This document shows positions 44,937 to 54,403 of a stretch of 64,000 nt of DNA, piece after piece (positions within the stretch are counted from its first letter, which is position 1; the number at the start of each line of letters is the position of its first letter). The position numbers and the translations under genes were made by a program. Under the pieces are notes generated by a model. The model did not search any database, was not told the DNA's origin, and worked only from the letters and a program-made list of their open reading frames with translations. Where the stretch lies: the NCBI RefSeq assembly GCF_011045195.1, contig NZ_CP049199.1, positions 2,852,001 to 2,916,000 on the forward strand. The letters are read 5' to 3'. This stretch comes from Caulobacter soli. GTDB lineage: Bacteria > Pseudomonadota > Alphaproteobacteria > Caulobacterales > Caulobacteraceae.

Positions 44937-45950
44937 TCAGGCCGCGTCGGGTAGCGGGGCGGCCGGATTGACGAGCCCCGCCGCGCGAAGCTCGCGCCAG
45001 AAGTCGGCTGGCACGGCTTCGTTCAGGGCGGCGCGATCCTCGGCGATCCGGCCAGGCCGGCTGGCGCCAGGAATGACGGCGGCGACGGCCGGATTGGCCA
45101 GGGCGAACTGCAGGCCGGCGGCCTTCATGCTGACGCCGTGACGGTCGGCGATCGCCTTGATACGGGCGACCTTGTCGAGGATCGCCGGGGTGGCGGGGGC
45201 GTATTCGAAGTTCGGCCCGCCTACCAGGGCGCCGGAGCTGTAGGGACCACCGACCACGATGCCCAGGCCGCGCTCGGCGACCTTTGACGTCACGCGCTGC
45301 AGGGCGCGGCCATGATCGAGCAGCGTATAACGACCGGCCAGCAGGAAGGCGTCCGGGCGCGGCGCGTCCAGGTCGAGCAGCAGCTCGATCGGCTCGACGC
45401 GATTGACGCCCAGGCCCCAGGCCTTGATCACGCCCTCGTCGCGCATCCGGTCCAGCGCCTTGAAGGCGCCTTTGCGGGCCGTCTCGAAGACGCCCAGCCA
45501 TTCGTCGCCGTAGAAGTCCTGGGCGACGTCGTGGACGAAGGCGATGTCGATGTGGTCGGTCTGGAGGCGCTTGAGGCTGTCCTCGATGGAGCGATAGGTC
45601 GCGTCCTCGGAATAGTCGTTCACGATCTTGTTCGGACGGCCGTATCGGAAGACGTCGCCCTTTTCGCCCAGGTCGCGGGCGCTGACGTCCTCGACCTCGT
45701 CCAGAATGACCCGGCCGACCTTGGTGCTGATCACGTACTGGTCGCGCGGCTTGCCGGCCAAGGCCTGGCCCATCCGGGTCTCCGCCAAGCCGGCGCCGTA
45801 GAACGGGGCGTTGTCGTAGTAGCGGATGCCGTCATTCCAGGCGGCTTCCACCGTCCCGAGCGCCTCGGCCTCGGGAATGTCGCGAAACATGTTGCCGAGC
45901 GGCGCCGCGCCGAAGCCGAGCTTGCCGGGCAGGATAGTCTTGAGCGTCAT
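44937..45950 (-). CDS. aldo/keto reductase
   Basis: 337-residue NAD(P)-dependent TIM-barrel oxidoreductase of the aldose/pyridoxal dehydrogenase branch. The tetrad is visible: Asp in YYDNAPFYG with the catalytic Tyr, Lys in STKVGRV and His in IAFVHDV. The start chosen is ATG 45950 (MTLKTILPGKLGFG); an extension to 46025 lacks family residues. It lies upstream of the VOC and ABM genes (gap 44828-44936, nothing else seen) and divergent from the TetR gene, so it is likely part of the TetR regulon. Confidence 0.82.
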   Translation of the reverse strand: MTLKTILPGKLGFGAAPLGNMFRDIPEAEALGTVEAAWNDGIRYYDNAPFYGAGLAETRMGQALAGKPRDQYVISTKVGRVILDEVEDVSARDLGEKGDVFRYGRPNKIVNDYSEDATYRSIEDSLKRLQTDHIDIAFVHDVAQDFYGDEWLGVFETARKGAFKALDRMRDEGVIKAWGLGVNRVEPIELLLDLDAPRPDAFLLAGRYTLLDHGRALQRVTSKVAERGLGIVVGGPYSSGALVGGPNFEYAPATPAILDKVARIKAIADRHGVSMKAAGLQFALANPAVAAVIPGASRPGRIAEDRAALNEAVPADFWRELRAAGLVNPAAPLPDAA

Positions 45951-46112
45951 CGTCTCAACCTTGCGATGGACGTCGCGTCGGCGCAGCCGCCAACTCGACA
46001 TCTGGATTAAGATACGGACCGACACACGCTATCCGCGCTCAATCCGTCGAATCTTGAACAGAAACGACGAACAGGCGGGCGAGCCATCAGGGTCGATCCA
46101 ATGTTTACACTA

Positions 46113-46173
46113 GAAACTTTGAGCGTTTTGCGCCCCGAAGTTTACGTTGTCAACATAAGTTTCTCGTGACAAC
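46113..46173. promoter_or_regulatory. inverted repeats in the AKR-TetR intergenic region
   Basis: GTTGTCA (46146-46152) and TGACAAC (46167-46173) are perfect inverted 7-mers 14 nt apart, ending 8 nt before the TetR start. AGAAACTT (46112-46119) and AAGTTTCT (46157-46164) form a second inverted pair. They are good candidates for the TetR operator controlling both divergent units. Confidence 0.5.
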
Positions 46174-46181
46174 ATCCAGCC

Positions 46182-46808
46182 ATGAACGACACGCCCAAGC
46201 CCTATCATCACGGCGACCTGCGCCGCGTGCTGCTCCAGACGGCGCTGGACATGCTGGGCGAGGAACAAGGGTGGCAGTTCACCCTTCGCGAGTTGGCCCG
46301 CCGCGCGGACGTGACGCACGCCGCGCCCTACAAGCACTTCGCCGACAAGGCCGCCCTGCTCGCCGAACTCGCGGTCCAGGGCTTCGACCGCCTGGAAGAG
46401 GCCCTTCTCGCCGCCGAGCGTCCAGAGGCGCCGCCGCGCGGGGCGTTCATCACCCGGTGCCTGGCCTATGTCCGGTTCGGCGCCTCGAACGCCAATCTCT
46501 ATCGGCTGATGTTCAGTCCCGATGCGCGCGCGGCCAAGGATCCGCGGCTCGATACGCAGGCGAACGCGTCCTTCGACGCGCTTGTCGATCTCATCGCGCG
46601 CGGCCAGGCGGCGGGATGGCTGCGAGCCCGCGACGCCCGAGCCCAGGCGGTGGCCTGTTGGACCCAGCTACATGGCCTGACCCTGCTGACCGCCGACGGC
46701 CTGCTCGCGTCCAGACTCCCGACGTCCGACCCGACCGAGGCCGCGTTGGCCGGCCTGCTGGACGGGCTGGAAGATCCGCTCGGCGCAGCCAAGGGCGTCG
46801 CATCTTGA
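46182..46808 (+). CDS. TetR-family regulator
   Basis: 208 residues. The N-terminal TetR helix-turn-helix is FTLRELARRADVTHAAPYKHFADK (helix 2-3 at about residues 31-50), preceded by YHHGDLR, which is typical of the subgroup with a WHG C-terminal domain. The C-terminal part (ACWTQLHGLTLLTADG) fits TetR_C_33/WHG. The start is ATG 46182. It is divergent from the aldo/keto reductase-VOC-ABM unit, the probable target. The ligand is unknown. Confidence 0.82.
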   Translation: MNDTPKPYHHGDLRRVLLQTALDMLGEEQGWQFTLRELARRADVTHAAPYKHFADKAALLAELAVQGFDRLEEALLAAERPEAPPRGAFITRCLAYVRFGASNANLYRLMFSPDARAAKDPRLDTQANASFDALVDLIARGQAAGWLRARDARAQAVACWTQLHGLTLLTADGLLASRLPTSDPTEAALAGLLDGLEDPLGAAKGVAS

Positions 46809-47108
46809 AAGCCGCCTCCTCCACCCTTTTGTCATCTCGGCTCGCCTAATCGCGGGGGGGCCGCGTCAGCAGTTGCATCCCCTCCGTCGTCGCCCAGCAG
46901 AATTACCGCCTTTTTCGTCGACGATGGCGTCGGCGAGACCTGGACGCCCACCCTGGCGTTTTTCCACAAAACGGACTTTGAGCCTGCGTTCGCAAGCGCG
47001 ATGCGTCCTCGCGAACACGTCGGCCTGTCGTCAATCCGTCACCCACGCCGATTAGTGACGGTTCGGTTCGGTTCGGTCGCGTCGTCGGGACCTGAGATTT
47101 CTCGCAGC
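46809..47108. other. intergenic region before the STN receptor, nothing coding seen
   Basis: 300 nt with a run of seven G near 46853-46860 and a GGTTC tandem (three copies, 47060-47075). An in-frame extension of the receptor to 47001 lies here but would precede the signal peptide. The promoter of the receptor-sigma-FecR unit must be in this stretch. I see no clear TTGACA/-10 pair. Confidence 0.4.
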
Positions 47109-49952
47109 ATGCCACGCAACCTCTGTCGCGCCACGCTGCTGGCGATCACTACGGTCGGCTCGATCTCGACCGTCGGCCATGCCCAAGGGCGGACCGAACT
47201 GGGCTCCGCCCTCACGCGGCTCGCGATCGAGCGCAATGTCCAGATCCTGTTCCAACCGCGGCTCGTCGAGGGTCTGATCGCCAACCCAGTCGGACGCGAC
47301 ACCGGCCTGGACCAGGCCATGACCGCGATCATCGGTCGCCAGGGCCTTCGGATCCGCAAGGTGCGCGCGGGGGTCTATGCGGTGGAGCCAGAAGCTCGGA
47401 GCGCGTCCCCGCCGGCCTCGCCCGTCGAGGAAGACGGCCCGAGCGATGTCGCTCCGCTGGTGGTCACCGCCGTCTACGCCGCCAGCCTCGAGCGGGCCCT
47501 CACGCTGAAGCGGGACGCCGGCTACGGCCTGGACGCCGTCAGCGCCGAAGACATCGCCCGCCTGCCCGCCGCCAACGCCGCCGAGGCCCTGCAACTGGCG
47601 CCGGGCGTCAGCCTGGAGCGCCATCGCGGCGTGGGCCTCTATGTCAGCGTCCGGGGCCTTGGACCGCAGTTCCAGAACGTCCTGCTGAACGGCCGGTCGA
47701 TCGCCATCAACGACTTGGTCGAGAATGGCGGGTTTCGCGGCCGGCAGTTCCGGTTCGAGGTTCTGCCCTCCGACGTCATCGACCGCATCGAGGTCATCAA
47801 GACCACCACCGCCGACATGGACGAGGGGGCGCTGGGCGGCAATATCGACGTGCGAACCTTCAAGCCGCTGGAACGCGGCCCGCGCGCGGTGCTGTCGGTC
47901 CGGGCCTCGCAGGGCCAGGCCGGCAAGCCGGATCCCGCGGTGTCGGGCGTCTGGAGCTGGGTTTCCCCTGAAGGCCGCCTGGGCCTGCTGGCGGCGGGCA
48001 TGGCAGAGCGACGCCAGATCCGTAATGACCGCCTCTACCAGACCGGCTGGAACCTCGACCGCTTCACCAGCGCCCTGCCCGCCGGCCTGTACACGCCGAC
48101 GCGCACCCGGCCGACCATCGAGTTGGAGGACCGACGACTGATGTCGGGCGACTTCGCCCTGCAGTGGCGTCCCTCATCCGACTGGCGGACCGACATCGAC
48201 CTGCTGGTGACCCGCCTGGACGCCCACTACGACGAGTTCGGCCTCGACATCTATCCGGACGACACCACCTTCGCCCGCCCCGCCTTCGTGGCCGGCAGCC
48301 AGAAGGTGGTCGGCGACACCGTTCAGGCCGGCCAGATCGACAACGTGCGCTGGATGGCCTCGCGCGAGACCAGCCTCAACCGCCATGACCTGGCGGCCTT
48401 CGGCGTCCGGCAGAGCTGGACGCCTGGCGCGTGGGCGCTGGATATCGACTACGCCTATTCCCGGGCCCGCAGCTATCATCCCGACGGCCGGGGCACGGTG
48501 CGGGCGCGCGCCGCCTTCTTCGCCCCCCTGGTCTATGACTTCAGCGGCGGCCTCCACACCGCGCCCACGCTCAAGACCACGGTCGACTACACCGACCCCG
48601 CGCAGTTCGTCGGCCAGGCCTTCGACTACACCTGGAAGGACTCGCGCGACACCGACGAGGCGCTCAAGGCCGACGTGGCGCGTTCGCTGGGCGCGGGCAA
48701 GCTCAGCCTGGGCGTCGAGGGTCACAGGCGCGTACGCGACTATCGCCGACGCGACTGGATCCTCAACACGGTCGTCGGCGCGCCCCTGACCAGCCTGGGG
48801 GGCGACTATTATGGCCAGACGCCCGTCTCGGACTATCTGGCCGGTACGTCGGGCGACGTGCCGCGACGCTGGGTGGCGCTGGACGCTCGCGCCTTCTACG
48901 AGCGCCTGTTCACACCCGAAATCGCCGCCCTGCCCCCGTCAGTCTCGGACCTGCGCAATTCGTTCGTGGTCGAGGAGAAGATCGTCTCGGCCTATGTGCG
49001 CGGCGATTTCTCGGCTCACTGGTTCGGCCTGCCGGTCGACGGCGACCTGGGGGTTCGCTACGCCAGCACGCGGCAGGTCTCGACGGGCGTGCTGTCCAGC
49101 GGCGCCGATCCGATCCCGGCCCAATGGCGCAAGGCCTACGGCAACTGGCTGCCCAGCGCCAATCTTCGCGTCACGCTGACGCCGGACCTGCTGCTGCGGC
49201 TGGCGGCCTCGCGGGTGGTCAACCGCCCCAACGTCGTCGACAACGCCCCGCGCATCACCCTGGCCCGCGACACGCCGACGGCCAACGGCGGCAATCCGGA
49301 CCTCGACCCGTTTCTGGCCACCCAGTTGGACGCCTCGCTGGAATGGTACTTCCCGTCCGGCGGCGCCCTGACCGGCGCGGTGTTCGACCGGCGGCTCGAC
49401 AACTACATCACCGCCCAGAACACCTTCATCCAGGTTCCCGGGCGCGGCGAGATCCTGCTGTCGACCAACGTCAACGGCGGCGACGCCCGCATCCAGGGCC
49501 TGGAGCTGGCCTACAGCCGCACCTTCAAGAGCCTGCCCGCGCCGCTGGACGGTCTGGGCGTGCAAGGCTCGCTGACCCTGGTGCGCAGCCAGGCCAACTA
49601 TTTCGCCGGCGACCGGGTGATCCGCAACGCCCTGCTGGGTCTGTCGCGCACCAACTACAGCCTGCTGGCCTTCTACGAGCGGGGCCGCGCCTCCGTGCGC
49701 CTCGGCTACAACTGGCGCAGCCCGTACCTGACCACGATCGGCAGCTCGATCAACGCGCCGGCCACCACGGCGGCCTTCGGGTCGCTAGACGGCGCGGCGT
49801 CCTGGCGGGTCAACCGGCAGGCCACGATCACCTTCGAAGGCGTGAACCTGGCCGACGCGCGTCGCTTCGTCTATGGCGAGAGCCGCGACCAGCCGATGGA
49901 GATTCATCATTGGGGCCGCTACCTGTCCACGAGGCTGCGATGGGCGTTCTGA
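47109..49952 (+). CDS. TonB-dependent transducer with STN signalling domain
   Basis: 947 residues. The signal peptide (MPRNLCRATLLAITTVGSIS...HAQ) is at residues 1-26. The STN secretin/TonB short N-terminal domain is at about 28-93 (LTRLAIERNVQILFQPRLVEG ... VRAGVYAVEP). The plug (LVVTAVYAAS, YVSVRGLGPQFQNVLLNG) and the barrel ending LSTRLRWAF follow. STN receptors pass ligand signals to FecR-type anti-sigma proteins. It is closely related to the receptor at 51649 (shared YDEFGLDIYPDDTTFA). The stop overlaps the sigma gene by 13 nt. Confidence 0.85.
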   Translation: MPRNLCRATLLAITTVGSISTVGHAQGRTELGSALTRLAIERNVQILFQPRLVEGLIANPVGRDTGLDQAMTAIIGRQGLRIRKVRAGVYAVEPEARSASPPASPVEEDGPSDVAPLVVTAVYAASLERALTLKRDAGYGLDAVSAEDIARLPAANAAEALQLAPGVSLERHRGVGLYVSVRGLGPQFQNVLLNGRSIAINDLVENGGFRGRQFRFEVLPSDVIDRIEVIKTTTADMDEGALGGNIDVRTFKPLERGPRAVLSVRASQGQAGKPDPAVSGVWSWVSPEGRLGLLAAGMAERRQIRNDRLYQTGWNLDRFTSALPAGLYTPTRTRPTIELEDRRLMSGDFALQWRPSSDWRTDIDLLVTRLDAHYDEFGLDIYPDDTTFARPAFVAGSQKVVGDTVQAGQIDNVRWMASRETSLNRHDLAAFGVRQSWTPGAWALDIDYAYSRARSYHPDGRGTVRARAAFFAPLVYDFSGGLHTAPTLKTTVDYTDPAQFVGQAFDYTWKDSRDTDEALKADVARSLGAGKLSLGVEGHRRVRDYRRRDWILNTVVGAPLTSLGGDYYGQTPVSDYLAGTSGDVPRRWVALDARAFYERLFTPEIAALPPSVSDLRNSFVVEEKIVSAYVRGDFSAHWFGLPVDGDLGVRYASTRQVSTGVLSSGADPIPAQWRKAYGNWLPSANLRVTLTPDLLLRLAASRVVNRPNVVDNAPRITLARDTPTANGGNPDLDPFLATQLDASLEWYFPSGGALTGAVFDRRLDNYITAQNTFIQVPGRGEILLSTNVNGGDARIQGLELAYSRTFKSLPAPLDGLGVQGSLTLVRSQANYFAGDRVIRNALLGLSRTNYSLLAFYERGRASVRLGYNWRSPYLTTIGSSINAPATTAAFGSLDGAASWRVNRQATITFEGVNLADARRFVYGESRDQPMEIHHWGRYLSTRLRWAF

Positions 49953-50533
49953 TCTTCCCGAGTCTGGCGTCGGCGGACGAGGATCCGCCCGTCAGGGCCA
50001 GCGATGGGGTCGAGCCGCAACCCGCGCTCGACGCGCCGCGGTTCGACACGCTCGTGTCGCGCTACCGCCGGCCGCTGCTCAGCTTCTTCCAGCGCCGGTC
50101 GGTCGGGACCGAGGACGCCGAAGATCTGACCCAGGAGGTGTTCATGCGCCTGTCCCGCCGGTTCGCGCGCCTGCACTGGGGCAACCCCGACGGCCTGGTG
50201 TTCACCGTGGCGGCCAACGCCCTGATCGACCACGAGCGCCACGAACGCTCGCGTCGGCGCGATCGCCACGTCGAGGTCGACCCGGGACTGCCCGACGAGG
50301 AACCTTCGGCCGAAACCGCCCTGGCCGGACGCGAACGCCTGCGCAGCCTGGTCGCGGCGCTGGACACCCTGAGCCCCAGCGTGCGGGCGGCCTTCGTGCT
50401 CTGCCGCTTCGAGAACCTGACCCAGGCCGAGGCCGCCGCGCGGCTGGGCCTGTCGGTCAGCACCGTCGAGAAACACATGATGACCGCCCTGGCGCGGCTG
50501 CGCCTGGCGATCGGAACCGAACATGACGTCTGA
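49940..50533 (+). CDS. ECF sigma factor, FecI-like
   Basis: 197-residue extracytoplasmic-function sigma factor: region 2 (FDTLVSRYRRPLLSFFQRR, EDAEDLTQEVFMRLSRR) and region 4 (LSPSVRAAFVLCRFENLTQ, LGLSVSTVEKHMMTALAR), joined by an Arg/Glu/Pro-rich linker. The start is ATG 49940 with GAGG five bases before it, overlapping the receptor gene. The frame upstream to 49124 is only a shadow of the receptor. It should activate the receptor genes when released by FecR. Confidence 0.88.
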   Translation: MGVLIFPSLASADEDPPVRASDGVEPQPALDAPRFDTLVSRYRRPLLSFFQRRSVGTEDAEDLTQEVFMRLSRRFARLHWGNPDGLVFTVAANALIDHERHERSRRRDRHVEVDPGLPDEEPSAETALAGRERLRSLVAALDTLSPSVRAAFVLCRFENLTQAEAAARLGLSVSTVEKHMMTALARLRLAIGTEHDV

Positions 50534-51521
50534 CACCCCGACCGAGCCCGCCGGGCTCGACCCACGCCAGATCCTGGCCGCCAGCCTTTCGCGTCCGCTG
50601 TCCGTCGCCGAACAGGCGGTGCTGGACGCCTGGGCCGAGAGCTCGGCCCAGGCTCGCGAGGAAATCGCCGAGACCCGCGAGGCCTGGCTGGCCATCGGCC
50701 TGGCCGCCGAGGATCCGGCCGTGCGCGCCCTGCGTCGCTCCGTGCGACTGGAGGCGGGTCTGGACCGTCCCGTGGCGCGCCGTCCCCACCGCCCAGACCG
50801 CCGTTGGCTGGTGGGCGGACTGACGCTGGCGGCCGCGGGGCTCGTGGCCGGCGCCGTGCTCATCGATCGCCCCCGGACCGAGACCTATGTCGCCCCGCCC
50901 CACGCCGTGGCGCGGCTGACCCTGGCCGACGGCAGCCACGTCACGCTCAGCCCCGGCGGCCGCCTGACCGCCCGGCTCGCCCGTCACGCCCGGACCCTGG
51001 CCCTGACCGACGGCGACGCCTTCTTCGATGTCAGCCACGACCCGCGACGCCCGTTCACCGTCGCGGTTTCGGACCGTACCCTGACGGTGCTGGGCACGCG
51101 CTTCAACGTCGCCGGCGGACAGCGCCTGACCGTGTCGCTGGTGCAGGGTTCGTTGCGCGTGAGCCAGGCCGGTGCGCCCGACGTGCTGCTGCGGCCGGGC
51201 GAGCGCTACCTCTCCGCCACGCGCGGCGGTCGCGCCGAAGCCGGCGACGTGGCGGGCGACGCCGCCTGGACCAGCGGCCGCCTGGTCTTCGCCGACGTGG
51301 GCCTGGTCGAGGTCGCCGAGCGGCTCTCGCGCGCCGCCGGCCGCAAGGTGATCCTCGGCGATCCCGCCCTGGCCGATCTGCGGCTGTCCGGCTCGGTCCG
51401 CGTCGAGCGGATGGACGATGTTCGCGCCGCTCTGGAAGTCGCCCTGCCGGTGAAAACCCAAACGACGCCCGACGGAAGCCTGATCATCACCCCAGCCAGG
51501 AACTCATCTCTGCACGGATGA
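50523..51521 (+). CDS. FecR-family anti-sigma regulator
   Basis: 332 residues: a cytoplasmic N-terminal sigma-binding part (DUF4880-like, DAWAESSAQAREEIAE), one membrane helix at about 93-113 (WLVGGLTLAAAGLVAGAVLI) and the periplasmic FecR domain (LTLADGSHVTLSPGG, GDAFFDVSHDPRRPFTV). A C-terminal STN-like/DUF4974 segment completes it. The start overlaps the sigma stop by 11 nt. It transmits the state of the STN receptor to the ECF sigma factor. Confidence 0.87.
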   Translation: MTSDTPTEPAGLDPRQILAASLSRPLSVAEQAVLDAWAESSAQAREEIAETREAWLAIGLAAEDPAVRALRRSVRLEAGLDRPVARRPHRPDRRWLVGGLTLAAAGLVAGAVLIDRPRTETYVAPPHAVARLTLADGSHVTLSPGGRLTARLARHARTLALTDGDAFFDVSHDPRRPFTVAVSDRTLTVLGTRFNVAGGQRLTVSLVQGSLRVSQAGAPDVLLRPGERYLSATRGGRAEAGDVAGDAAWTSGRLVFADVGLVEVAERLSRAAGRKVILGDPALADLRLSGSVRVERMDDVRAALEVALPVKTQTTPDGSLIITPARNSSLHG

Positions 51522-51648
51522 AAACTCAAGGTTTTCAACAGGTCGTCGCAAATAATTTACCGATGACGGACTGAGGACGAGCGTCCGAGCTTTCGTTCTT
51601 CCCCCTCGACCCGCGCCTCCCCGCGGGTCTCAACCATCGGGGGATAAG

Positions 51649-54297
51649 ATGATCCGCTCCAAGAACCCGTCGGCGCGCTGCGCCGGCGCCGTCGCCATTC
51701 TCGCCTTCGCCGCCCTGGCTTCCAGCCAGGCCCAGGCCGCGGAACCCGCCGCCGCAACGGCCGCCGAGCCCGCCGAAACGACGGACTCCGTCGACGCCAT
51801 CGTCGTCACCTCCTACGGCAAGAGCCTGCAGGCCGCCGCCGCCCTGAAGCGCTCGGCCGCCTACGGCTTGGACGCCATCAACGCCGAGGACATCGGCAAA
51901 TTCCCGACCCGCAACGCCGCCGAGGCCCTGCAGCTGGTCACCGGCGTGACCATCGACCGCCAGCGCGGCGCGGGCCTCTATGTCAGCGTCCGGGGCCTGG
52001 GCCCGCAGTTCCAGTATGTCGAGCTGAACGGCCGCTCGATCGCGGTCAACGAACTGATCGAGAACGGCGGCGCCAAGGGCCGTCAGTTCCGCTTCGAGGT
52101 GCTGCCGGCCGAGCTGATCTCGCAGATCGAGGTGGTCAAGACCCCGACCGCCGACATGGATGAAGGCGCCCTGGGCGGCAACATCAACATCAAGACCTTC
52201 AAGCCGCTGGACGTGGGCCACAAGGCCGCCTTCTCGATCCGCGAAACCTATGGCGACGTGCGCAAGAAGGCTGATCCGTCGGCCTCGGGCCTGCTCTCCT
52301 GGACCAACGCTGACAGCACCCTGGGCGTGCTGGCCTCCGGTCTCTACGACGAACGCCACGTGCGCAACGACCGCCTGTACCAGGTCGGCTGGAACCTTGA
52401 TAAGTTCAAGAACACCCTGGGCGCGGGCTTCTACACGCCCTCGCGCACCCGTCCGACCATCGAGACCGAGCACCGCAAGCTCTATTCGGGCGCGGTGACC
52501 GGTCAGTGGAAGCCCAACAGCGACTTCCAGACCGACCTGGACGTGCTGGTGACCCGCCTAGATGTCGACTACGACGAATTCGGCCTCGACATCTATCCTG
52601 ACGACACCACCTTCGCCACGCCGGTCTTCGTGGCCGGCAGCCAGAAGACGGTCGGCGACACCGTGGTCGGCGGCACGATCAACAACGTCCGCTGGATGGC
52701 CTCGCGTGAAACCAGCCTCAACCGCCACGACCTGACCGCCGTGGGGCTCAAGCAGGCCTGGACCCCGGGCGCCTGGAGCTTCAACGCCGAGTACGCCTAT
52801 TCGCGGGCCCGCAGCTATCACCCTGACGGCGAGGCCACCAAGCGCAACCGCCTGGCCTTCTTCGCGCCCCTGACCTACGACTTCTCGCGGGGCTACAAGG
52901 CGATCCCGCAGCTGACCACCACGGTCGACTACACCAACCCGGCCAACTTCGTCGGCCAGGCCTTCGACTACACCTGGAAGGACTCGCGCGACACCGATGA
53001 GACGATCCGGCTGGACGGCGCCCGCGTGTTCGAGGGCCCGTTCAGCAAGATCGCCTTCGGCGCCGAACGCCACAACATGAAGCGCGTCTATCTGCGCCGC
53101 GACTGGGTGCTGAACGACATTCTCAACGTGCCGGTCTCGACCCTGGGCTCGAACTACTATGAGACCCTGCCCTATTCGGGCTTCCTGAAGGATTTCGACG
53201 GCGCCACGCCGCGCACCTGGGTCACCCCGACCCGCGACGCGATCTACAATCGCCTGTTCACGCCCGCGGTCGCCGCCCAGCCGTGGTCGACGGCCGATCT
53301 TCGCAACTCCTTCGTCGTCAGCCAGGACATCACCAGCGCCTATGTTCGCGGCGACTTCGAATTCGCCACGGCCATCCCGATCAGCGGCAATATCGGCGTG
53401 CGCTACGCGCGCACCGAACAGGTCGCCAGCGGCACCCTGACCAACGGCACGACCGCCCAGCCGGTGTCCTATCCGCAGGACTACGGCAACTGGCTGCCCA
53501 GCCTGAACGTCAAGGCCCAGCTGCGCGACGACCTGATCGCCCGCTTCGCCGCCTCGCGCGTGGTCAACCGTCCCAACATCACCGATAGCGCCCCACGCAT
53601 CAGCGTGGCGCGCGACACGCCCAGCGCCTCGGGCGGCAACCCGGACCTCAAGCCGTTCCTGGCCGACCAGCTGGACGCCTCGCTGGAATGGTATCCGGCC
53701 CCGACCACGGCGCTGACCGGCGCGGTGTTCTGGAAGAAGATGGACGACTACATCACCCAGCAGAACACCACGATCCAGGTGCCGGGCCGAGGCGACGTCC
53801 TGCTGTCGACCAGCGTCAACGGCGGCGACGCCAAGCTGACCGGCGTGGAGCTGGCCTATAACCAGAGCCTGTCGTTCCTGCCGGGTCCGTTCGACGGCCT
53901 GGGCGTCCAGGCCTCGCTGACGGTCGTGGACAGCAAGGCCAACTACTTCGCCGGAAATCGTCAGATCAAGGACGACCTGATCGGCCTATCCAAGACCAGC
54001 TACAACCTGGTCGGCTACTACGAAAAGGGCCCGTTGGCCGCGCGCCTGGGCTGGTTCTGGCGCTCGCGCTACCTGTCGGGCACGGGCAGCACCACCACTG
54101 CGGAATCCTACATCGACGCCTATGGCTCGCTGGACGGTTCGATCTCCTACGACCTGACCAAGAACTACGCCCTGACGCTGGAAGGCTCGAACCTCACGGA
54201 CGAGATCCGCTACGTCTACGGCAAGACCAAGGACCAGCCGATGGAGATCTATCACTGGGGCCGCACGGTCTCGCTGACCCTGCGCAGCAAGTTCTAA
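51649..54297 (+). CDS. TonB-dependent receptor, paralogue without STN domain
   Basis: 882 residues. The signal peptide ends near SSQAQA (about residue 30), then DAIVVTSYG, a plug (YVSVRGLGPQFQYVELNG) and a barrel ending LTLRSKF. It resembles the STN receptor upstream along its whole shared length (identical VRWMASRETSLNRHDL and FVGQAFDYTWKDSRDTDE), so it arose by duplication. Lacking STN, it is probably the main transporter while the first copy senses. GGGG upstream of ATG 51649 gives a good ribosome binding site. The gap 51522-51648 likely holds its own promoter. Confidence 0.87.
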   Translation: MIRSKNPSARCAGAVAILAFAALASSQAQAAEPAAATAAEPAETTDSVDAIVVTSYGKSLQAAAALKRSAAYGLDAINAEDIGKFPTRNAAEALQLVTGVTIDRQRGAGLYVSVRGLGPQFQYVELNGRSIAVNELIENGGAKGRQFRFEVLPAELISQIEVVKTPTADMDEGALGGNINIKTFKPLDVGHKAAFSIRETYGDVRKKADPSASGLLSWTNADSTLGVLASGLYDERHVRNDRLYQVGWNLDKFKNTLGAGFYTPSRTRPTIETEHRKLYSGAVTGQWKPNSDFQTDLDVLVTRLDVDYDEFGLDIYPDDTTFATPVFVAGSQKTVGDTVVGGTINNVRWMASRETSLNRHDLTAVGLKQAWTPGAWSFNAEYAYSRARSYHPDGEATKRNRLAFFAPLTYDFSRGYKAIPQLTTTVDYTNPANFVGQAFDYTWKDSRDTDETIRLDGARVFEGPFSKIAFGAERHNMKRVYLRRDWVLNDILNVPVSTLGSNYYETLPYSGFLKDFDGATPRTWVTPTRDAIYNRLFTPAVAAQPWSTADLRNSFVVSQDITSAYVRGDFEFATAIPISGNIGVRYARTEQVASGTLTNGTTAQPVSYPQDYGNWLPSLNVKAQLRDDLIARFAASRVVNRPNITDSAPRISVARDTPSASGGNPDLKPFLADQLDASLEWYPAPTTALTGAVFWKKMDDYITQQNTTIQVPGRGDVLLSTSVNGGDAKLTGVELAYNQSLSFLPGPFDGLGVQASLTVVDSKANYFAGNRQIKDDLIGLSKTSYNLVGYYEKGPLAARLGWFWRSRYLSGTGSTTTAESYIDAYGSLDGSISYDLTKNYALTLEGSNLTDEIRYVYGKTKDQPMEIYHWGRTVSLTLRSKF

Positions 54298-54309
54298 CCC
54301 TACCCCTGA

Positions 54310-54375
54310 AAGGGCGGCCGCCGCATCGGCCGCCCTTACCTCTCGGATCGGCGCGCGTCCGCGCGCGCCGATCCG
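54310..54375 (+). terminator. two strong tandem hairpins between TBDR and phospholipase genes
   Basis: The first is an 11-bp perfect stem (54310-54320 with 54327-54337, six-base loop). The second is a 14-bp perfect GC-rich stem (54344-54357 with 54362-54375, four-base loop) followed by CCTTTCCCTTTCC. They begin 12 nt after the receptor stop and end 28 nt before the phospholipase start. They are probably a terminator or an mRNA processing/stability element. Confidence 0.65.
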
Positions 54376-54403
54376 CCTTTCCCTTTCCACGACGAGGTCA
54401 CAC

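Noticed and set aside
49124..49939. Long upstream extension of the ECF sigma frame
   Set aside because: It overlaps the barrel-coding part of the STN receptor in another frame and shows no sigma-factor residues.
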